64,000 nucleotides of DNA from NCBI RefSeq assembly GCF_964204645.1, contig NC_134035.1, positions 5,766,501 through 5,830,500 of the forward strand. Reading direction: 5' to 3'. Under the pieces are notes generated by a model, which saw nothing but the letters and a program-made list of their open reading frames with translations, did no database searches and had not been told where the DNA came from. The DNA comes from Tubulanus polymorphus. Lineage: Eukaryota; Nemertea; Palaeonemertea; Tubulaniformes; Tubulanidae. This document shows positions 12,701-25,400 of the stretch, one piece after another (the first letter of the stretch is position 1; every line of letters begins with the position of its first letter). The translations under genes and the position numbers were made by a program.

Positions 12701-15700
12701 TAGGGGTCCGGTATCGCTCCCCGACTCGCTTCCACCAGCCCCCTGGCCTCACAAAGCGTGATTTCATTACAGGCGCTGTTGCGCATGTCGTGTATCGATT
12801 TGCGAAATACTTCCTTCTTCGTTCAGTGATTGGTCCATTCAAGGAGAATTCCAACAGAAGCCTCGTCGTTTGTAACAAACGCTGTTAGGTACCACCGTAT
12901 TCTGTTCGGCCGGTAACGACTCGCGCGGTTAAGGGTATCGGGGAATGACTTAAACTTAGTGAGTTCGAATCCCTTGATGGGTGAAGATGTGTGATGCTCA
13001 TACATTAGCGCCTTATAACATCACGGAATAAAGATTGTCCGTATTAGCCCCCCCCCCCCCCCGAAATCAAGGAGAAACGTACCGTCTTTATCATCGATCC
13101 ACTTTTCTTCTCAACTTCAGCCAGCGCGTTTTTAAATGGGGTCGGAGTTCGCGGCGTCACTTCAAGAATTTCTTCTTTAGATTTCGGCGTCCTTTAAATA
13201 CATAAAACGCGTTAAGTAATGTCGAGATCAGATAAAAATGTCTTTACGAGAAAAGGCGCTTCGACAATTCGACAAGAAAGATCCCGGCATTTTTATACAG
13301 GAAAAGATCCTTCGCTTCTATAGAAAAAGATCTCCGCACCTCTATATAAGGAAAGATCCCAGTACATCTATACTAAATTCTGACTGCCTTTCAGAACGTA
13401 TTCGTTACAATAGATCTGTGCATGGTTCCCACAGTTGCACGAATTAAAAATTCGCAGATTCTTCCCAAGTATTTCAAGGGTGATTTTTAAATACAGTCAA
13501 CATTTTAATGGCAACTGGTTGATAAAGATGATTCTTGAAGGAAATTGCTGAAGAAAGTTGCACTTGGCAAATACAATACGTGAAATGTAAAGGAATTTCC
13601 CAAATATTTCCCTGATTCGAGGAACATTTTTCAAATTCTGTCTATGTATTTCATGCTGACCTGTTTTGTAATTTAGGAGTATTGATCGTATTGGATTTGT
13701 TATCAGCGTGACACGTGTTGATCGGGGTCGCGCTGAGGACGTCTCGACAGATCGGCGTCGACGTCAACTGTCCGTTTCCAAATGGTACGTCGGGACTATT
13801 CAGAAACTGAAATACAAAACAACAAACAATTACCGGTCAATTCAACTACCGTAATCAGTTTATAGGAACTAGTGATCTGTCTAGAACTCTCTTGGTTCAA
13901 CAGTGTCAAACTTCTATTAACCACATTTCTCAGTTTTATGCTTAATCTCGAATTTCAAATTTCAACGATTCATATGTCAAACAGTGTGGCCACTTTTATT
14001 TGACTCGCTTTTCCACCCCGACCATTCCCCGACATGTGCTTCGTTTTCTCTGAATCGAACCGCTAAAGTTACAATCAATGAACGCAGTCAAATACATAAG
14101 ACATAGACGGAAGCTGTTTAATTTTTTATACACAATATAGGCCTAGCTGTCTCAACAAATTTCCCTGATTTTCAGCTATTTTTACTAAAGTCCCTGACAT
14201 TTTTTAAAGAATAGTAAATTTCCTGACTTTTCCCTGATTTCCAGGTAAGCGGCCTCTCCGTCTAATGAGTTGTCAGTATAAACTAGTGATAAGTTGCAGC
14301 TGTGACCGATACTCAGCGGTTAACGTAACTAGAATTGTTCAGTTGCACCCACCTGTGACGGAGAGAACGGCAGATTTTTAATCGGCGTTTTGTTCGGTGT
14401 TTTAGGTTCCTCTTTCAGCAGTTCGATGGTAATGCTGTCCGGTAAGAGCGGTTCACAGCTCTGATCTATCGAACCGCTTGTTAAGGTCTGTTTATAATCA
14501 TCCGCGTACAATATCTGTTCCGTATGTAATCGACGTACGGCCATCGCATCTTTCTGTTTGTGAAATAGACGAAAACATAATTTTGAGTGCGATATGTTTT
14601 ATATTACGATGTTGTACAATCAAATTGTACACATTTGCTACCAGCTAAGAGGTTCCGCCATCATCGCCACTACGAGTTATTTCATAGTTTCCAGTTCTGC
14701 CATCATTGCCCCTACAAGTTATCTGATAGTTCCAGTTGTACCATCATTGCCACTATGAGTTATCTGATAGTTCCAGTTCTGCCATCATTGCCACTATTAG
14801 TTATCTCATAGCTGATCCTTCTTAATTTCTGTTAGATATTTGCACTCTGGCGCACGGGAATGACACAGTTCCTTCATTGGATGGCAATGTGAACAAACAC
14901 TGCTTCATTCTCAATTTTGAATTTTGAACGAAGGCCACCTTTGTAATAGCTCTATTCATTGTCAGTAATGAGATAATGTGCAGCACTGTATAACCATGAT
15001 GGTAGCAAATGTGTTTTAAAACCCCTTGGACTGAGAGAACACTGACTTTAATTGAACAATGGCTGAATTGAATGAACAATCGAATGACGCATCATTTTAC
15101 CTGAGTTTCTTTCTCTTTCTTGTGTTCGCGACTCTTACGCAGTATTGTAGGCGGGGTTCGCGGCGGCTGATCTCGACTCTTCGACTCGGGAGTCTCAGCG
15201 GGAATCGTAGTCTCGGCAGCAGTCGTCACAGTTGTATTCAATGATTTCGGTTTTAATGCACCGATTCCATTGCCATTCAACGTATAACCTGTAATAGAGA
15301 GATTAATTACTGTATAATGAGTTAGGTCAGGGAAAGTAGTCACGGGTGGTGTCCCAAGCCCCGCGAACTCAGTATGGCGATTGAGTTAGGTCAATGAAAG
15401 AAGTCAAGTGCAGTGCACCAAGCCCTGCGAACTCAGTATGGCAATTGAGTTAGGTCAGGGAAAGTCGTCAAGGGTGGTAGGGGTGGATCCAAGCCATGTA
15501 TGGAAGGGTAGCACCTGATGAAAAGGGCAATAATTATCGCAAAGAGACACTATCCACCAGTTCCTTCCCAGGTAAATTTCTAAAATAAGCCTTTGCAGTG
15601 ATGCAGTTTCCAAGCATTTGAACTAAGACTAAGACTAAGACTAACATATTGAATGTTGAATGTCCTCAGATGATTTTAGAGGGTAGCACGTGCCCCAGGT

Positions 15701-18700
15701 GCAACCCCCTGGATCCGCGCCTGGGTGGTGCACACAGTTCATTACAGCATTATTGCTGATCCAAATGCGATGATGTATTCAATGCCGCTTTGAATCCATT
15801 TTCAAGGCTATTTTTATTGCCAATATACTAATTTTCAGATGGAATCAGAGTCAATTCAAATAGCAGTGTTTTCAATAAGAGCCAGGTCCCAGACCCGTCT
15901 GTCGTTTGTAAAGGACCCGCCTGTTTTTTCAAACCAGCTTTCGTTTCAGGTACTGTGACATATTATGGGACCATCCTGTTTTTCAAAGGGACCTGGCTTG
16001 TTAATTTCTTATTGAAAACACTGAATAGACACGAAAACACTGGTAGAAATCATAATCTGGAAGGTCAATGGGAGTTGGTTATATTATAAGTGACATACCG
16101 GTGCTTTTAATCTGTTTTTGTTTCGAGGTATCGTCTTCACCCATCAATATATCGTACGTCGTCATATCTGTATTACCGATCATCTCTTCGAATCCATCTC
16201 CGACGCCCCTGTTTAATAATACAGTACATAACTGACATATACGCAAGGCTACTGCAGTGGACATACACCTAGATTCAAAGCCTTTAAGTTTTTACAGGAC
16301 AGCCTAGATTCTAAGTCTTTACGTCTTTATAGGACCACTTAGATTCTAAGTCTTTAATTCTTTACAGGACCACCTAAATTCTAAGTTTTTCCGCAGATCA
16401 CTGACTACTTCAATGTAGTGGTGATCACCGTGAAGTCCTGTTGAATAAACAGTAACCCCTGTAATCGAAACAAACTGCACTTACTTCAGCGGCGATAGAA
16501 TACTGTTGACAGTCGGTAGATGTACCCGATTTTCTAGTTTGATGTAATTAGATTGCGTAGTTTGTCGAGTCGAGGAGAGCGGTTGAGACGACGGCTGTTG
16601 AACGATTTGCCAAGTTTGCGGAGTCGTATACATTCCTGTCGATGGGTTGTACGTACAATTACCGGGTACGATGATCGTGTTCGGAGGGGCAGTCTGAAAT
16701 GAGCGACATTAATGTAAATTTCAATAGTAATAAACTACCAAAATCGACTATATGACGGTATATCAATCTGAAGCCCCGATTGACCCTGTACTCTAATACC
16801 GTCATCTGGGCTTTACCACGTTCAGTGCCTCACCCTAGATAGCTTTATCGATGAAGTAACAAGTGAAGTAAGAATGAAGTAACGAGTGAATTACGAACAC
16901 CAGGGGCTAGTTGCTTAACTCAATAGTTGGTTCAATATAACTGTCAAATACTGCAGTGTCAACCCCAAATTTTGAGAAACTGACCCCAGACATTTGAAAG
17001 TGATCATCTCGATTTCCCTTTGCACTAATGGAAGTCTGAAAGGGGGTTGAGGGGCAAATCCGGGGTATGATTCAGGGAGGTGTGCACCCTCAAAAATGAC
17101 TTTTCTTAGAAGGTGCAAATCCTAGGGATGCTTTCAAATTCACCAAGAACCTTAGTGTCTGATGTACCACAGTGGGTGTACACGTAGGGCAACTTTGATC
17201 ACTGCGTGGAGACAGCTACACTGCCAGGACTTGGTGAAGTTTCAGGCTGCCGATCGCAAACATCGAATAAACGATATAATAAGAAAGATACTAACTGCGA
17301 ACGCTTGATTAGGGAATAATTGCGGAGCGCGTTGTAACGCGTTATTATCAGCGGTCTGATACATGTTGCCCGTCGTCGCCGCGTAAACTCTCTGCCTTTC
17401 GTATTCCTCCTCGTTCTCGAATTTACGTCTCATCGTCGAATTCCAGTGATTCTTAATCGCGTTATCCGTTCTGAATAAAAACACAGCGAACATCAAACAT
17501 TTCAAGTCGTCAGCAGTCGTTGTCATCCAAATAGGACACATTGGTGACCCGATTAGTTTTCTTAATAGTTGTTTCGATGATGAATCAACTTTGATAATTT
17601 ACCTTCCCGGAAGATATTTCGCGATCTCTGCCCAGCGATTACCGAGTTTTTTGTGTAGATTATAAATCAACCGGTCTTCACCTTCCGTCCACGCGCATTT
17701 CTTTATATCGGGGTTTAGATGATTGTGCCACCTAAAAAATTCATCAAATTTCAAACATATTTTATGATTCAATCATATGTTGTTCTGAAGGGTTCTTACG
17801 CAGATCATGGAATCCAAGTCCAAAATTCTCCTACATATATTTCCCCAATTCCCTGATTAAATCAAAACGATATCCTCAGTCGGGGGGGGGGGGGGCTGTT
17901 TCTTATCGAGAGGTTACGTATGCCACTCGAGCAAGATCAAGAAGATGCCAAACATTCAACATTTCAAATTCCCGGATTTTCTCTTGATCGGTCAGAGAAC
18001 CTGGATTCTGGATCGTTGGTCAGAGAAATTTTTTTGCAACTACTATCCATAAGTCTGAAACTGGTGTCTAAATTCATTTTGAAAGCCATGCTGATCTTTG
18101 GGAGAACCCGGTTTTTCAGAAAGCCCAGCTGATCTGTGGGGGTACCCAGTTACTCTCAGCAGTAAAATGCATTATACTGACCGTTCTCGACATTGTTTTC
18201 CGGTTCGACCCTTCAGATGTTTAGATATGAGGGTCCATCTTTTCGGTCCGTATTGATGAACTAACTGCATCACTTTCTCATCTTCCTGGAAAGTAATAAT
18301 AAAATAATATACATCGATATCAATCATTTGCAAACTTTGAGAGATGATGACTGATACACTACGCTACATCGAAATATTAGGTATGTTTCTCTGATGACGA
18401 GATTAAGATTCATCTCAAAATTAATTAAGACTTATAAATCAAATAAAAGATAAAATTAAATGTAGATAAATATCATCAATGTAAATTGTTTATCGACTTA
18501 GAGAACTGACTCGGGTGGTGACTGACTACAAGAATTTTTCTTCTATAAAGGTTGAATTTTTGTAATTATTTCGACAACTTGAATTGTTTGTCCTACCTCT
18601 TTGGTCCACGGTCCTTTAATCAGATCAGGATTCAATACTTTGTACCATCTATGTTGACATTGACCCTCGGTTCGATCGGGGAAATAATTACAAACATTTT

Positions 18701-21700
18701 TCCATTCGAGGCCGTAGTTCTCGACTACTTTACGTAACCTGTCGTCCTACAAATCAAAACACGAGTTCAAATACATAGAATAACTCTTATGTAGACAGGG
18801 GAATTTTGTTGCTTCAAAAGCTTGTAATACCCTCATTAAGCCTATACATCCTAAGGCATGACATTTCGAACATAGGTTCGATGGATCATAAATTTCAATG
18901 AAAGCAAGGAGCTACCATAATACCAGGACGTAATTGAGGGGGCCATGGGTAAAAGAAACCATAAAAAGTTTCGCAGATCACAAGGATCCCAATAACCAGG
19001 TGCTGGGTACTATCTAAATAACTAATAATCATGTTACTCTTCTGAAAGTCAATGTTGGTGAACATTCTAGTTTTGCGTCACTTCTGGCGTTAATGTTGTC
19101 GTTCATTTCTAGAACTAAGATCTGAGCGCACGTTTGCGATTACTAGTTCAACAAGATTACAACCATAAAACACAAACTCTCACCTCTTCTTTCGTCCATC
19201 GTCCTTTGTTGAGGTTTTTCTTGCGTAATATCTGCGATTGATAATCGTGGTCGGGATGTTCGGAGTCGGCATCGTCGGTATCGCTGTCGCAACTACCGTG
19301 TCGGACGCTCCTGTATAGAATAATAAACAACACTCGAAATATCGTGAACGTAGAAGTTTTCAACTCCGTCCTAATTAATCGGAGAACTTCTCTTACCGTA
19401 GAATACTGTACAAAACTGCGTTAGACATTAAACAAATCTTTTCCTAAATTCTCGATATATAAAATCCTAAATATATCAAAATTGCATGCACGCTTCGGAC
19501 TATGCTCAAATGATGTTGACTGCTCGAATTCTCATAACGTAATAAAATTCACCGTCAAATATTTCTATAAATAACGCGCGGGGGCATTTTACCGCAGATG
19601 ACAGATGCACAATGCTTTCTAGGCTAAAATCCCATTCTAAAATTTCGAGTCTAAAATGATCTAACTCTAAAGAGCCGGCGTACACAATAGACGGATATCA
19701 ATGATTTCAGTTTATTCTATTAACAACTTGTCATTGTGCTCCGACATTCCTTTGTAAACATACAGTTTACGAGAGCAGAGAGCAGGAGCCCGTTTCGTAT
19801 TTCCTTGGAAACAACAACCTGTTTGAGAGCGACGTGTCCAGGCCCGTGATGCGTAAGTAGCGATGAGGGCAGCTTCCAGGCTGCCGAGAAGAATACGATC
19901 AGATCCTCTTATTCAGGGCGGAAGTATTTAAACAGTTCAGAAAAACTGCGCAAATACAATTAAGCAAGCGTCGAATAACACTATTTTCAGCTCCTTGATT
20001 TTTCGCGCATGATTCTATTGCGTAAAAGCAGCGAAATCCGAGCTTGGTTAAATACAGTGGAGGATTATTAACGTTTAAACCGATGTCATGTACTAGAAGA
20101 GACAGGATTTGCATTCATGATCTAAGGCACAGTGTTGTCAAAGTCCAGCCTTAATCATTTTCTCTCCATAACAGAAGTGAACAAACAAATCGTTGTTTGT
20201 TATAGTAATTGAATGTTTACATCATGAAACCGATTATTAATTCATCAATTACATTATTCATCCTTTTATTCACCACAAAAACTTAGATAAATAACTACAA
20301 TTAACAACACTACAATTAGCAATAATTAATTAGTTGCATGGTAGTGACAGGTGTGATGGCTTGAGGTAGACAAAGTTTTTGTCTGGAGGCACCCCTGCCT
20401 TGGGTACCTGCCATAAATCACGACCAATTAAAAGTCCAATCTACTGTCTGATGATGTAAGTTGTAATTATCTCCAAGGGTGTGTGAAAAGCATGTCTCTT
20501 GATTGTGGACAAACAAATATAAAAGCAAATTCTGGAATACATATTCTCTTTGTATTAAACCAGCAGGCGCTGAAGTCACATGTGTGCTTAACATGTCCAC
20601 ACTCATAAATACTACATATACAAAACACACTTCGATGAAAAAGAGAAAACTACAGAATAAATCACATTTCCATCCAAGAAGATTAGTATAGGAATGTCTG
20701 AGAATAATTGAAAATAAACGAGATAATATTCATGGTAGAATAGCCCAATCATTACGTATAATTCTCATTTGACAACTGGTTAGTCTCTCTAGTGAGAGAA
20801 ATTAACGTCCCTCAAATGTCTAAAAACAAAATTTTCAAGCCTGGGGTGTTTGTTTTAAACTAGACCTGCACATAGGCCTAGACCGATGTATCCTATCTAG
20901 GCTAAAGCCCGGTGACACTTCCTCATAGGACTGACTGATCACCGACTCTTTTTTTAGTCGATCTATCTGTTTTCACGACAGATGAAAACTGCTTTGTAAA
21001 TTAAGGCGCGTTAGGTGCAATTCTTGCTGCACCAATTGCCGATTTTTGAATTTACCTCAATATTGTCAAAAACATAGTACCGGTAGGCCAGTAGAAAAAA
21101 AAACGTATTTTGCCGATGCAGTTGCTACAGTTCCAACGCCGCTGAGATTTGTTTGACGGTAAAAGTTTTTAAACTACCGACAGATCGATGCATCTTGGCC
21201 TAAATCTGGAAGCTATGATAATTCATCCTCAAACATAATAATAGAGTAAAACATATTAACAGGAAGGTAGAAATAACCATCACTCATAAAACTGTGAATA
21301 GAGTTGACTGCATGTTAATCACCTGTGGTAAAAGGAAAGAATGTGACCTTCCATTGTTAGCGTTCAACAATAGAGCTCTACACCTGTCACTAAGGCAGCA
21401 GGATATATGGGACATCCTATCTCATCTATCTGACCTAGCCGTCCTTGCCCACTATCTCTTGTCCAGTAGGCCTATAAGCAACTTGAAATACTTTTCGGAA
21501 TTTGTGAAGCGAACATTTTTACAACTAAGAAACACAACAACCCAAAAGTTCGGAAATCCACTAAACAAATGCGATGAAAATACAAGCCTAATACTCTGCG
21601 CCCTGACGACCACTGGCACTATGCTCACGCGAGCGAACTCCGACCTAACTTATAAAAACTTTTCTACTTTTTTCCTGCTTGCTTACACACTGTCTGCCTG

Positions 21701-22093
21701 AGAATTTAGTTCAATCCTAAAATCTTAATTCTTGAATAATACTACGCCTACGTCTACGAGGTAGACTGCACAGTCAAAAAAGTACCCATATGGCCATGGC
21801 ATGTCTGACACATTAATAAATAAGGCCACAAAAATACCTTACAAAAAACTTTTGTTGAATACAATACCAAAATACAAACAATTATAAACTGTTCAAAGAA
21901 CGTAAAGATCAACAGAAATACTTCAATCAATATGTAGTAAGTAAACAATAAGAACATTCATTTCAAGAGTTAGTCGAACAGACTAAACGACCCTGACGAG
22001 TAAACTTAAATTTTCTCAGCAGTTTATAGTTTTGAAGGCACAAACTTACCCGATAAGCGGCGCATTTGACGAATAAACGACGAAGTTCTCCAT
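9730..22093 (-). CDS. Myb: Three-repeat Myb transcription factor, complete
   Basis: Sequence-specific nuclear regulator of cell-cycle genes (A/B/c-Myb family), 731 aa in 17 exons: 22050-22093, 19184-19310, 18597-18746, 18182-18285, 17603-17731, 17296-17470, 16485-16693, 16099-16208, 15101-15288, 14353-14553, 13661-13806, 13083-13191, 12504-12593, 11664-11771, 11017-11148, 9925-9984, 9730-9843. R1 (about 50-102), R2 (103-154) and R3 (155-205) keep the spaced Trp residues; landmarks are GRWTKEE, GPWTKE, GRTGKQCRERWHNHLNP and TDNAIKNHWNSTMRRK. The C-terminal half keeps LPFSPSQ (473-479), LTSTPIC (about 493), TPRTPTPFKNAL (540-551), KKVRKSLE and a C-terminal GKTPDQLEMTE block, as in B-Myb/c-Myb regulatory regions. 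Length matches vertebrate A/B-Myb (700-750 aa). The first exon (14 codons) is the least certain, but its ATG, donor and phase fit. Introns carry many repeats. Sequence alone does not separate B-Myb from an unduplicated ancestral Myb. Confidence 0.95.
10314..10481. mobile_element. MITE with TAGGGATCATTCATTTATTACGTACG-like ends
   Basis: The left end TAAGGGATCAATCATTTATTACG and the reverse complement of CGTAATAAGTGAATGATCCCTA form terminal inverted repeats of about 25 bp, apparently with TA at the ends. A second copy at 27403-27569 shares the ends and a core containing GCATTACAGTACGCAATTGCACT. Non-coding; intron of the Myb gene. Confidence 0.75.
10533..10932. mobile_element. Older MITE interrupted by a second element
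   Basis: Ends TAGAGTCAAACC-TCGATATACCGC (from 10533) and the reverse complement of GCGGTATATTGGGGGTTGACTGTA (to 10932) pair as terminal inverted repeats with TA at the boundary, as in mariner-type MITEs. The element is split by the insertion at 10685-10897. Confidence 0.6.
10685..10897. mobile_element. CAGGGCTGCCAAC element, single-core copy, nested
   Basis: It starts CAGGGCTGCCAAC and ends GTTGGCAGCTCTG, a 13-bp inverted repeat with one mismatch. The flanks repeat TATATG (10679-10684 and 10898-10903). The core contains one copy of the CAATCAGTAATCAACAGT-type unit. The longer relative at 11841-12454 has the same ends. The design (short MITE with an internal tandem core) resembles the pearl-type elements known in bivalves; that comparison is from memory. 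Confidence 0.75.
11345..11565. mobile_element. Snap-back element with hairpin-GAAAC motif, copy B
   Basis: Arms AAAATCGAGAATTCATTCAATC and the reverse complement of GATCGAATGAATTCTCGATTTC flank a centre with GAGATCTCTGGTGCGAGATCGAAACA (about 11464-11490), the same central motif as at 5432 and 32166. Intron of the Myb gene. Confidence 0.6.
11841..12454. mobile_element. CAGGGCTGYCAAC element with expanded 56-bp satellite
   Basis: Same ends as the element at 10685-10897 (CAGGGCTGTCAAC ... GTTGGCAGCTCTG). The flanking duplication is ACTGTG (11835-11840 and 12455-12460). The single core unit has become about eight tandem copies of 56 bp (about 11931-12372), each with CAATCAGTAATCAACAGTAA then GACCCTCAGTAACAYCTTTC. 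It lies in a Myb intron about 50 bp upstream of the exon at 12504-12593. Confidence 0.85.
12905..13062 (+). mobile_element. Possible tRNA-derived SINE with C-run
   Basis: GCGCGGTTAAGGGTATC resembles a pol III A box, and GAGTTCGAATCCC about 40 bp downstream is a good B box. A short body follows, then a run of about 14 C residues (13049-13062). A diverged B-box stretch recurs near 52105. Folding as a tRNA is not evident, so this is a SINE head rather than a tRNA gene. Confidence 0.4.
14660..14815. repeat. Tandem repeat, about 47 bp x 3
   Basis: Units contain AGTTATCTGATAGTTCCAGTTSTRCCATCATTGCC, repeated about three times with few changes, in a Myb intron just upstream (gene sense) of the exon at 14353-14553. 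Confidence 0.8.
15320..15477. repeat. Tandem repeat, about 64 bp x 2.4
   Basis: GAGTTAGGTCAGGGAAAGT...CCAAGCCCYGCGAACTCAGTATGGC is repeated in direct orientation in a Myb intron. Confidence 0.75.
16266..16395. repeat. Tandem repeat, about 44 bp x 3
   Basis: Units of the form CCTAGATTCTAAGTCTTTA...TTTACAGGAC are repeated about three times in a Myb intron, next to the exon at 16099-16208. Confidence 0.75.
19311..22049. other. Long first intron of Myb
   Basis: This 2.7 kb stretch between coding exons 1 and 2 holds no exon I can support. A plus-strand frame at 21294-21701 (135 codons) has no recognisable domain and is treated as chance. Confidence 0.5.
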
Positions 22094-22431
22094 AATTGGT
22101 GCGCAACAATGAATCAGTGCCGAATTTCTCGGTGATTTAATTAGTTAGATGTAATTAGTGCGCGACGGATGAGAATGAAAGGATCCACTCTCTGAAGTGT
22201 GTGTAGTAAAATCCGAGTCGCCATTCTTTGTTGTATCTGGCGCCTGATAATACAACGAGATCGCTGATTGGACGAATAGATTAATACAAGACGAACGCCG
22301 ATTGGATGACCTACATAGTCGACTGTGGCAATAGAGGTTTCTGACCCCGACCGGCTGGTATCGCCATCTAGCATCATTTCGTGGAAGCTATTATTAGTCA
22401 ATGGGTGTAAACTATTATTGACGTTTGAAAG
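22094..22431. promoter_or_regulatory. Bidirectional promoter, Myb (-) / Ly6-type gene (+)
   Basis: Only 338 bp separate the two divergent start codons. In the Myb direction there are two CCAAT boxes (ATTGG on the plus strand at 22267-22271 and 22301-22305, 34 bp apart) and an E2F-like TGGCGCC at 22238-22244. Paired CCAAT boxes about one-third of a hundred bases apart are typical NF-Y sites of cell-cycle promoters, and vertebrate B-Myb is E2F-controlled; use of these sites here is inference. I see no clear TATA box on either side. Confidence 0.65.
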
Positions 22432-25400
22432 ATGTATTTACAACTGATCGGTGCCGTGTTTTGTGTTTTATTCGTAGCCAGAAGTAAGTTTTCATAACTA
22501 GCAATTATTAGAATCGTAATTCATTCGTATTTGATCGCTTTATTAAACCGAAAATCACTCGCGAAATGGTATTTTCGGTTGTTTTTCTCAGTGCTGCCAC
22601 CTACTAAAAAAGCCTACTACTAATTGCACTATAGGCGTTTTTACGAGCATACGATTTGATTGAAGAAATCGATGGTTTGGTTAATCATGGTGACATAAAC
22701 ATGGCGACGTTGTCATTGAGAAAGCTTTTATCTTTATCTCAACTAGCTCACAGGGGCTCGTTACGATAGCTGGGGGTCAAAATCAAAGATTTGACCCAGT
22801 ATCCTAGGTACCACCTATAAAAAAAGAAAAGGGAGCTAACATTTTGACATACTAGAATTGACCTTCTCATTTCAATCGCTCATAACTTCGTAACCCATCG
22901 ACCGATTCGCTCGAAATTGGTTTCGTTTCATTCCTAAGAGGTTACTTTTTCGTTTGAGACCTTCCGCGACAAAATCGGATAAGAGACACCCGAGAAATCA
23001 CGACTCTTACCGAAAAAACGAGTCAAAATAGCCAAAGCCGGAATTACTAGGACGTCTCGGAGTAGTCGATTCCCGACGAAAAACGATGAGTTGACGCGGT
23101 TCCCGGACGTTAATCTTCACATATCATACATCGCTGGAAAGCTTATGAACTGACCTTATTGAAAAATGCGTTTATTTGATAATCTGTTCCGAAACCGGCG
23201 ACAAGCGAGGTGATAATACGCACCGAACCGATAAATACGCACTTTAAGCGTCACTGAACCGCCATTGAGGGTGTGACGTCACGGGCTCTGAGGACTGATA
23301 AATTCGCGATACGTGATTGGTCGACTGAATATGTCAATTATCTAGCGTTGCATGCTGGGATTTCTCATGACGTCACGCAGTTAATGGCGGCCGGAATACA
23401 CTTGGAAATCGTATTTATCGCATCAATCTGGATTATCAGCTCGCCAGTCGCGGGTATCGGAACGGATTATCAAATAAACCCGTCTTTCAATAAGGTCAGT
23501 TCATAAGCTTTCCAGCGATGTATGATATGTGAAGATTAACGTCCGGGAACCGCGTCAAATCATCGTTTTTCGTCGGAAATTGAGCACTTCAAGCCGTCCT
23601 AGTAATTCCGGCTTTGGATATTTTGACCCGTTTTTTCGGATTTGAGTCGTGATTTCTCGGGCGTCTCCGGTCCGATTTCATCGGGGAAGGTCTCAAACGA
23701 AAAAGTCACCTCTTAGGAATGAAACGAATCTAATTTCGTGTAAATCGGTCGATCGGTTACGAAGTTATGAGGGGTTGAAATGAGAAGGTCAATTCTTGTA
23801 TGTCAAAATGTTAGCTCCCTTTTCTTTTTTTATTGGTGGTACCTAGGATACTGTGTCAAATCTTTGATTTTGGACCCCCAGCTATCGTAACGAGCCCCTG
23901 TGAACTAGCTGGACGGTAGTCAGTAACCTGTCTGTGTGGTTTAGTTTTACGATCGGATATATTCACAAACCACAGTCAGGGCCACCTTCGGTTATCTGAG
24001 TTATCTGACTATAGTCGAACTAAACGAAACCGAATGTCCGTTAGTCCGAACTATATTCCGGAAATAGTTCGAAAATCAAGCGCATTCGGTTATTAGTTCC
24101 GACCACCAGTCAACTAGATACGAAAACCGAATTTGGCCCAGGAATGGGATGGTCATTTTTGCATGCAATCTTTGTGAGTCAATTTGACTCACGAGTAATT
24201 TGCCTGGCATTTCATTGACATTGTCTCTTAAGATATCCGTCTAATTTTTGTTGTAATCAACGCACAACAGATTCGTAGTTTGTTTGATTGATACCTATAA
24301 CACCTCACCTGACGATCTTAATCCATGTGCAAATCAGCCATAAAGTGAGAGTAAATTTCCGTCAATTCAACGGCGGCCATTTTGAAAAGTTGATGAGGGT
24401 GCTGGCATGTGTGGACTGAGGCCAGGACAACAACACAAACTAACGAAACGAAACGACGAAATTGAAAAAAATTGCGGAATCAACACTAATTCATATTTTC
24501 CTTCAACCAGAATTTATTAGTTTATTATTTATTATGGAAAACACGAAGATTTGAAATATAAGTTGGAAAACTATTAAAAATAAAAATTGTCTTTTCGTTT
24601 TGGAAGTTTTATATAAATCCTTATAGGTCACCTTGTCTATCATGCCACATGTATGCAATACAGAGAAATGGCAGAAATTGTAGAGAAATTGATTAATTTC
24701 TCAAAATAATGTTGATTAATCGCTCGAAACATACATAAAATTGGATTATTTCGAAAGGTACCCATGTTAGTTTGTGAATTAAGCCATTAATTGTGGACTG
24801 AAGTGAATAGAAGGTATATGTTTGAAGTGTTACTTCTTTCAACCGTGTTTTGGCCCTTGTCATCCCTAACGTTGGTGCAAGCCCATCCGATTATAAAAAG
24901 CTTACCACCAACGATTAGGTAACAAACTACCGGGACGGGTGCCACCCTTCTTGAAAATCAAATTGTTCGCGGTCGAGTTGGTCGACTATTGAGAAATCCT
25001 ACCACCAGAGGACAGGGTGACAATCAGAATCACTTGCAGAGCGAATTGGATGATATGAAAAATCGGTCGGAAAACCTCGTTCATAAAAACACCGATTTCG
25101 AAATCGGTGTTCGTATAAACGCCAATTTAATTATTTTTATGTTCTTCTATCATTAAAGGTGATGCTTTTTGGTGTTTTGAATGCGACAGTTCTGATCCAG
25201 GATGCGGTCAAGAGATTGATATCATGTTAGAGAGATGGAAATTGTGTGCGGGGCCGCCGTATTACTGTATGAAAGTTATTGAAAGAATTGGCAGTAAGTA
25301 TCATCCGTGAAGGCCAGAGTGTGGTTACTAACTTGAGTCCAAAAGTCGTCTTAAATCCTAAGACCAGTCTTAAGTTGTTAGACGGACTGAGCTTGAACTG

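Noticed and set aside
12681-13005. Overlapping frames on both strands near 12.7-13.0 kb
   Set aside because: The region looks like a SINE-type repeat with pol III box-like motifs, not a gene.
17882-17895. Homopolymer runs (G at 17882-17895 and 49196-49209; C at 13049-13062)
   Set aside because: Simple sequence, prone to sequencing error; no further meaning assigned.
21294-21701. 135-codon plus-strand open frame in Myb intron 1
   Set aside because: No recognisable domain, no splice context, and it lies inside the first intron of a well-supported gene on the other strand; likely chance.
23273-23506. 77-codon open frame in the foldback element
   Set aside because: It spans the centre and one arm of the palindrome and shows no transposase motif.
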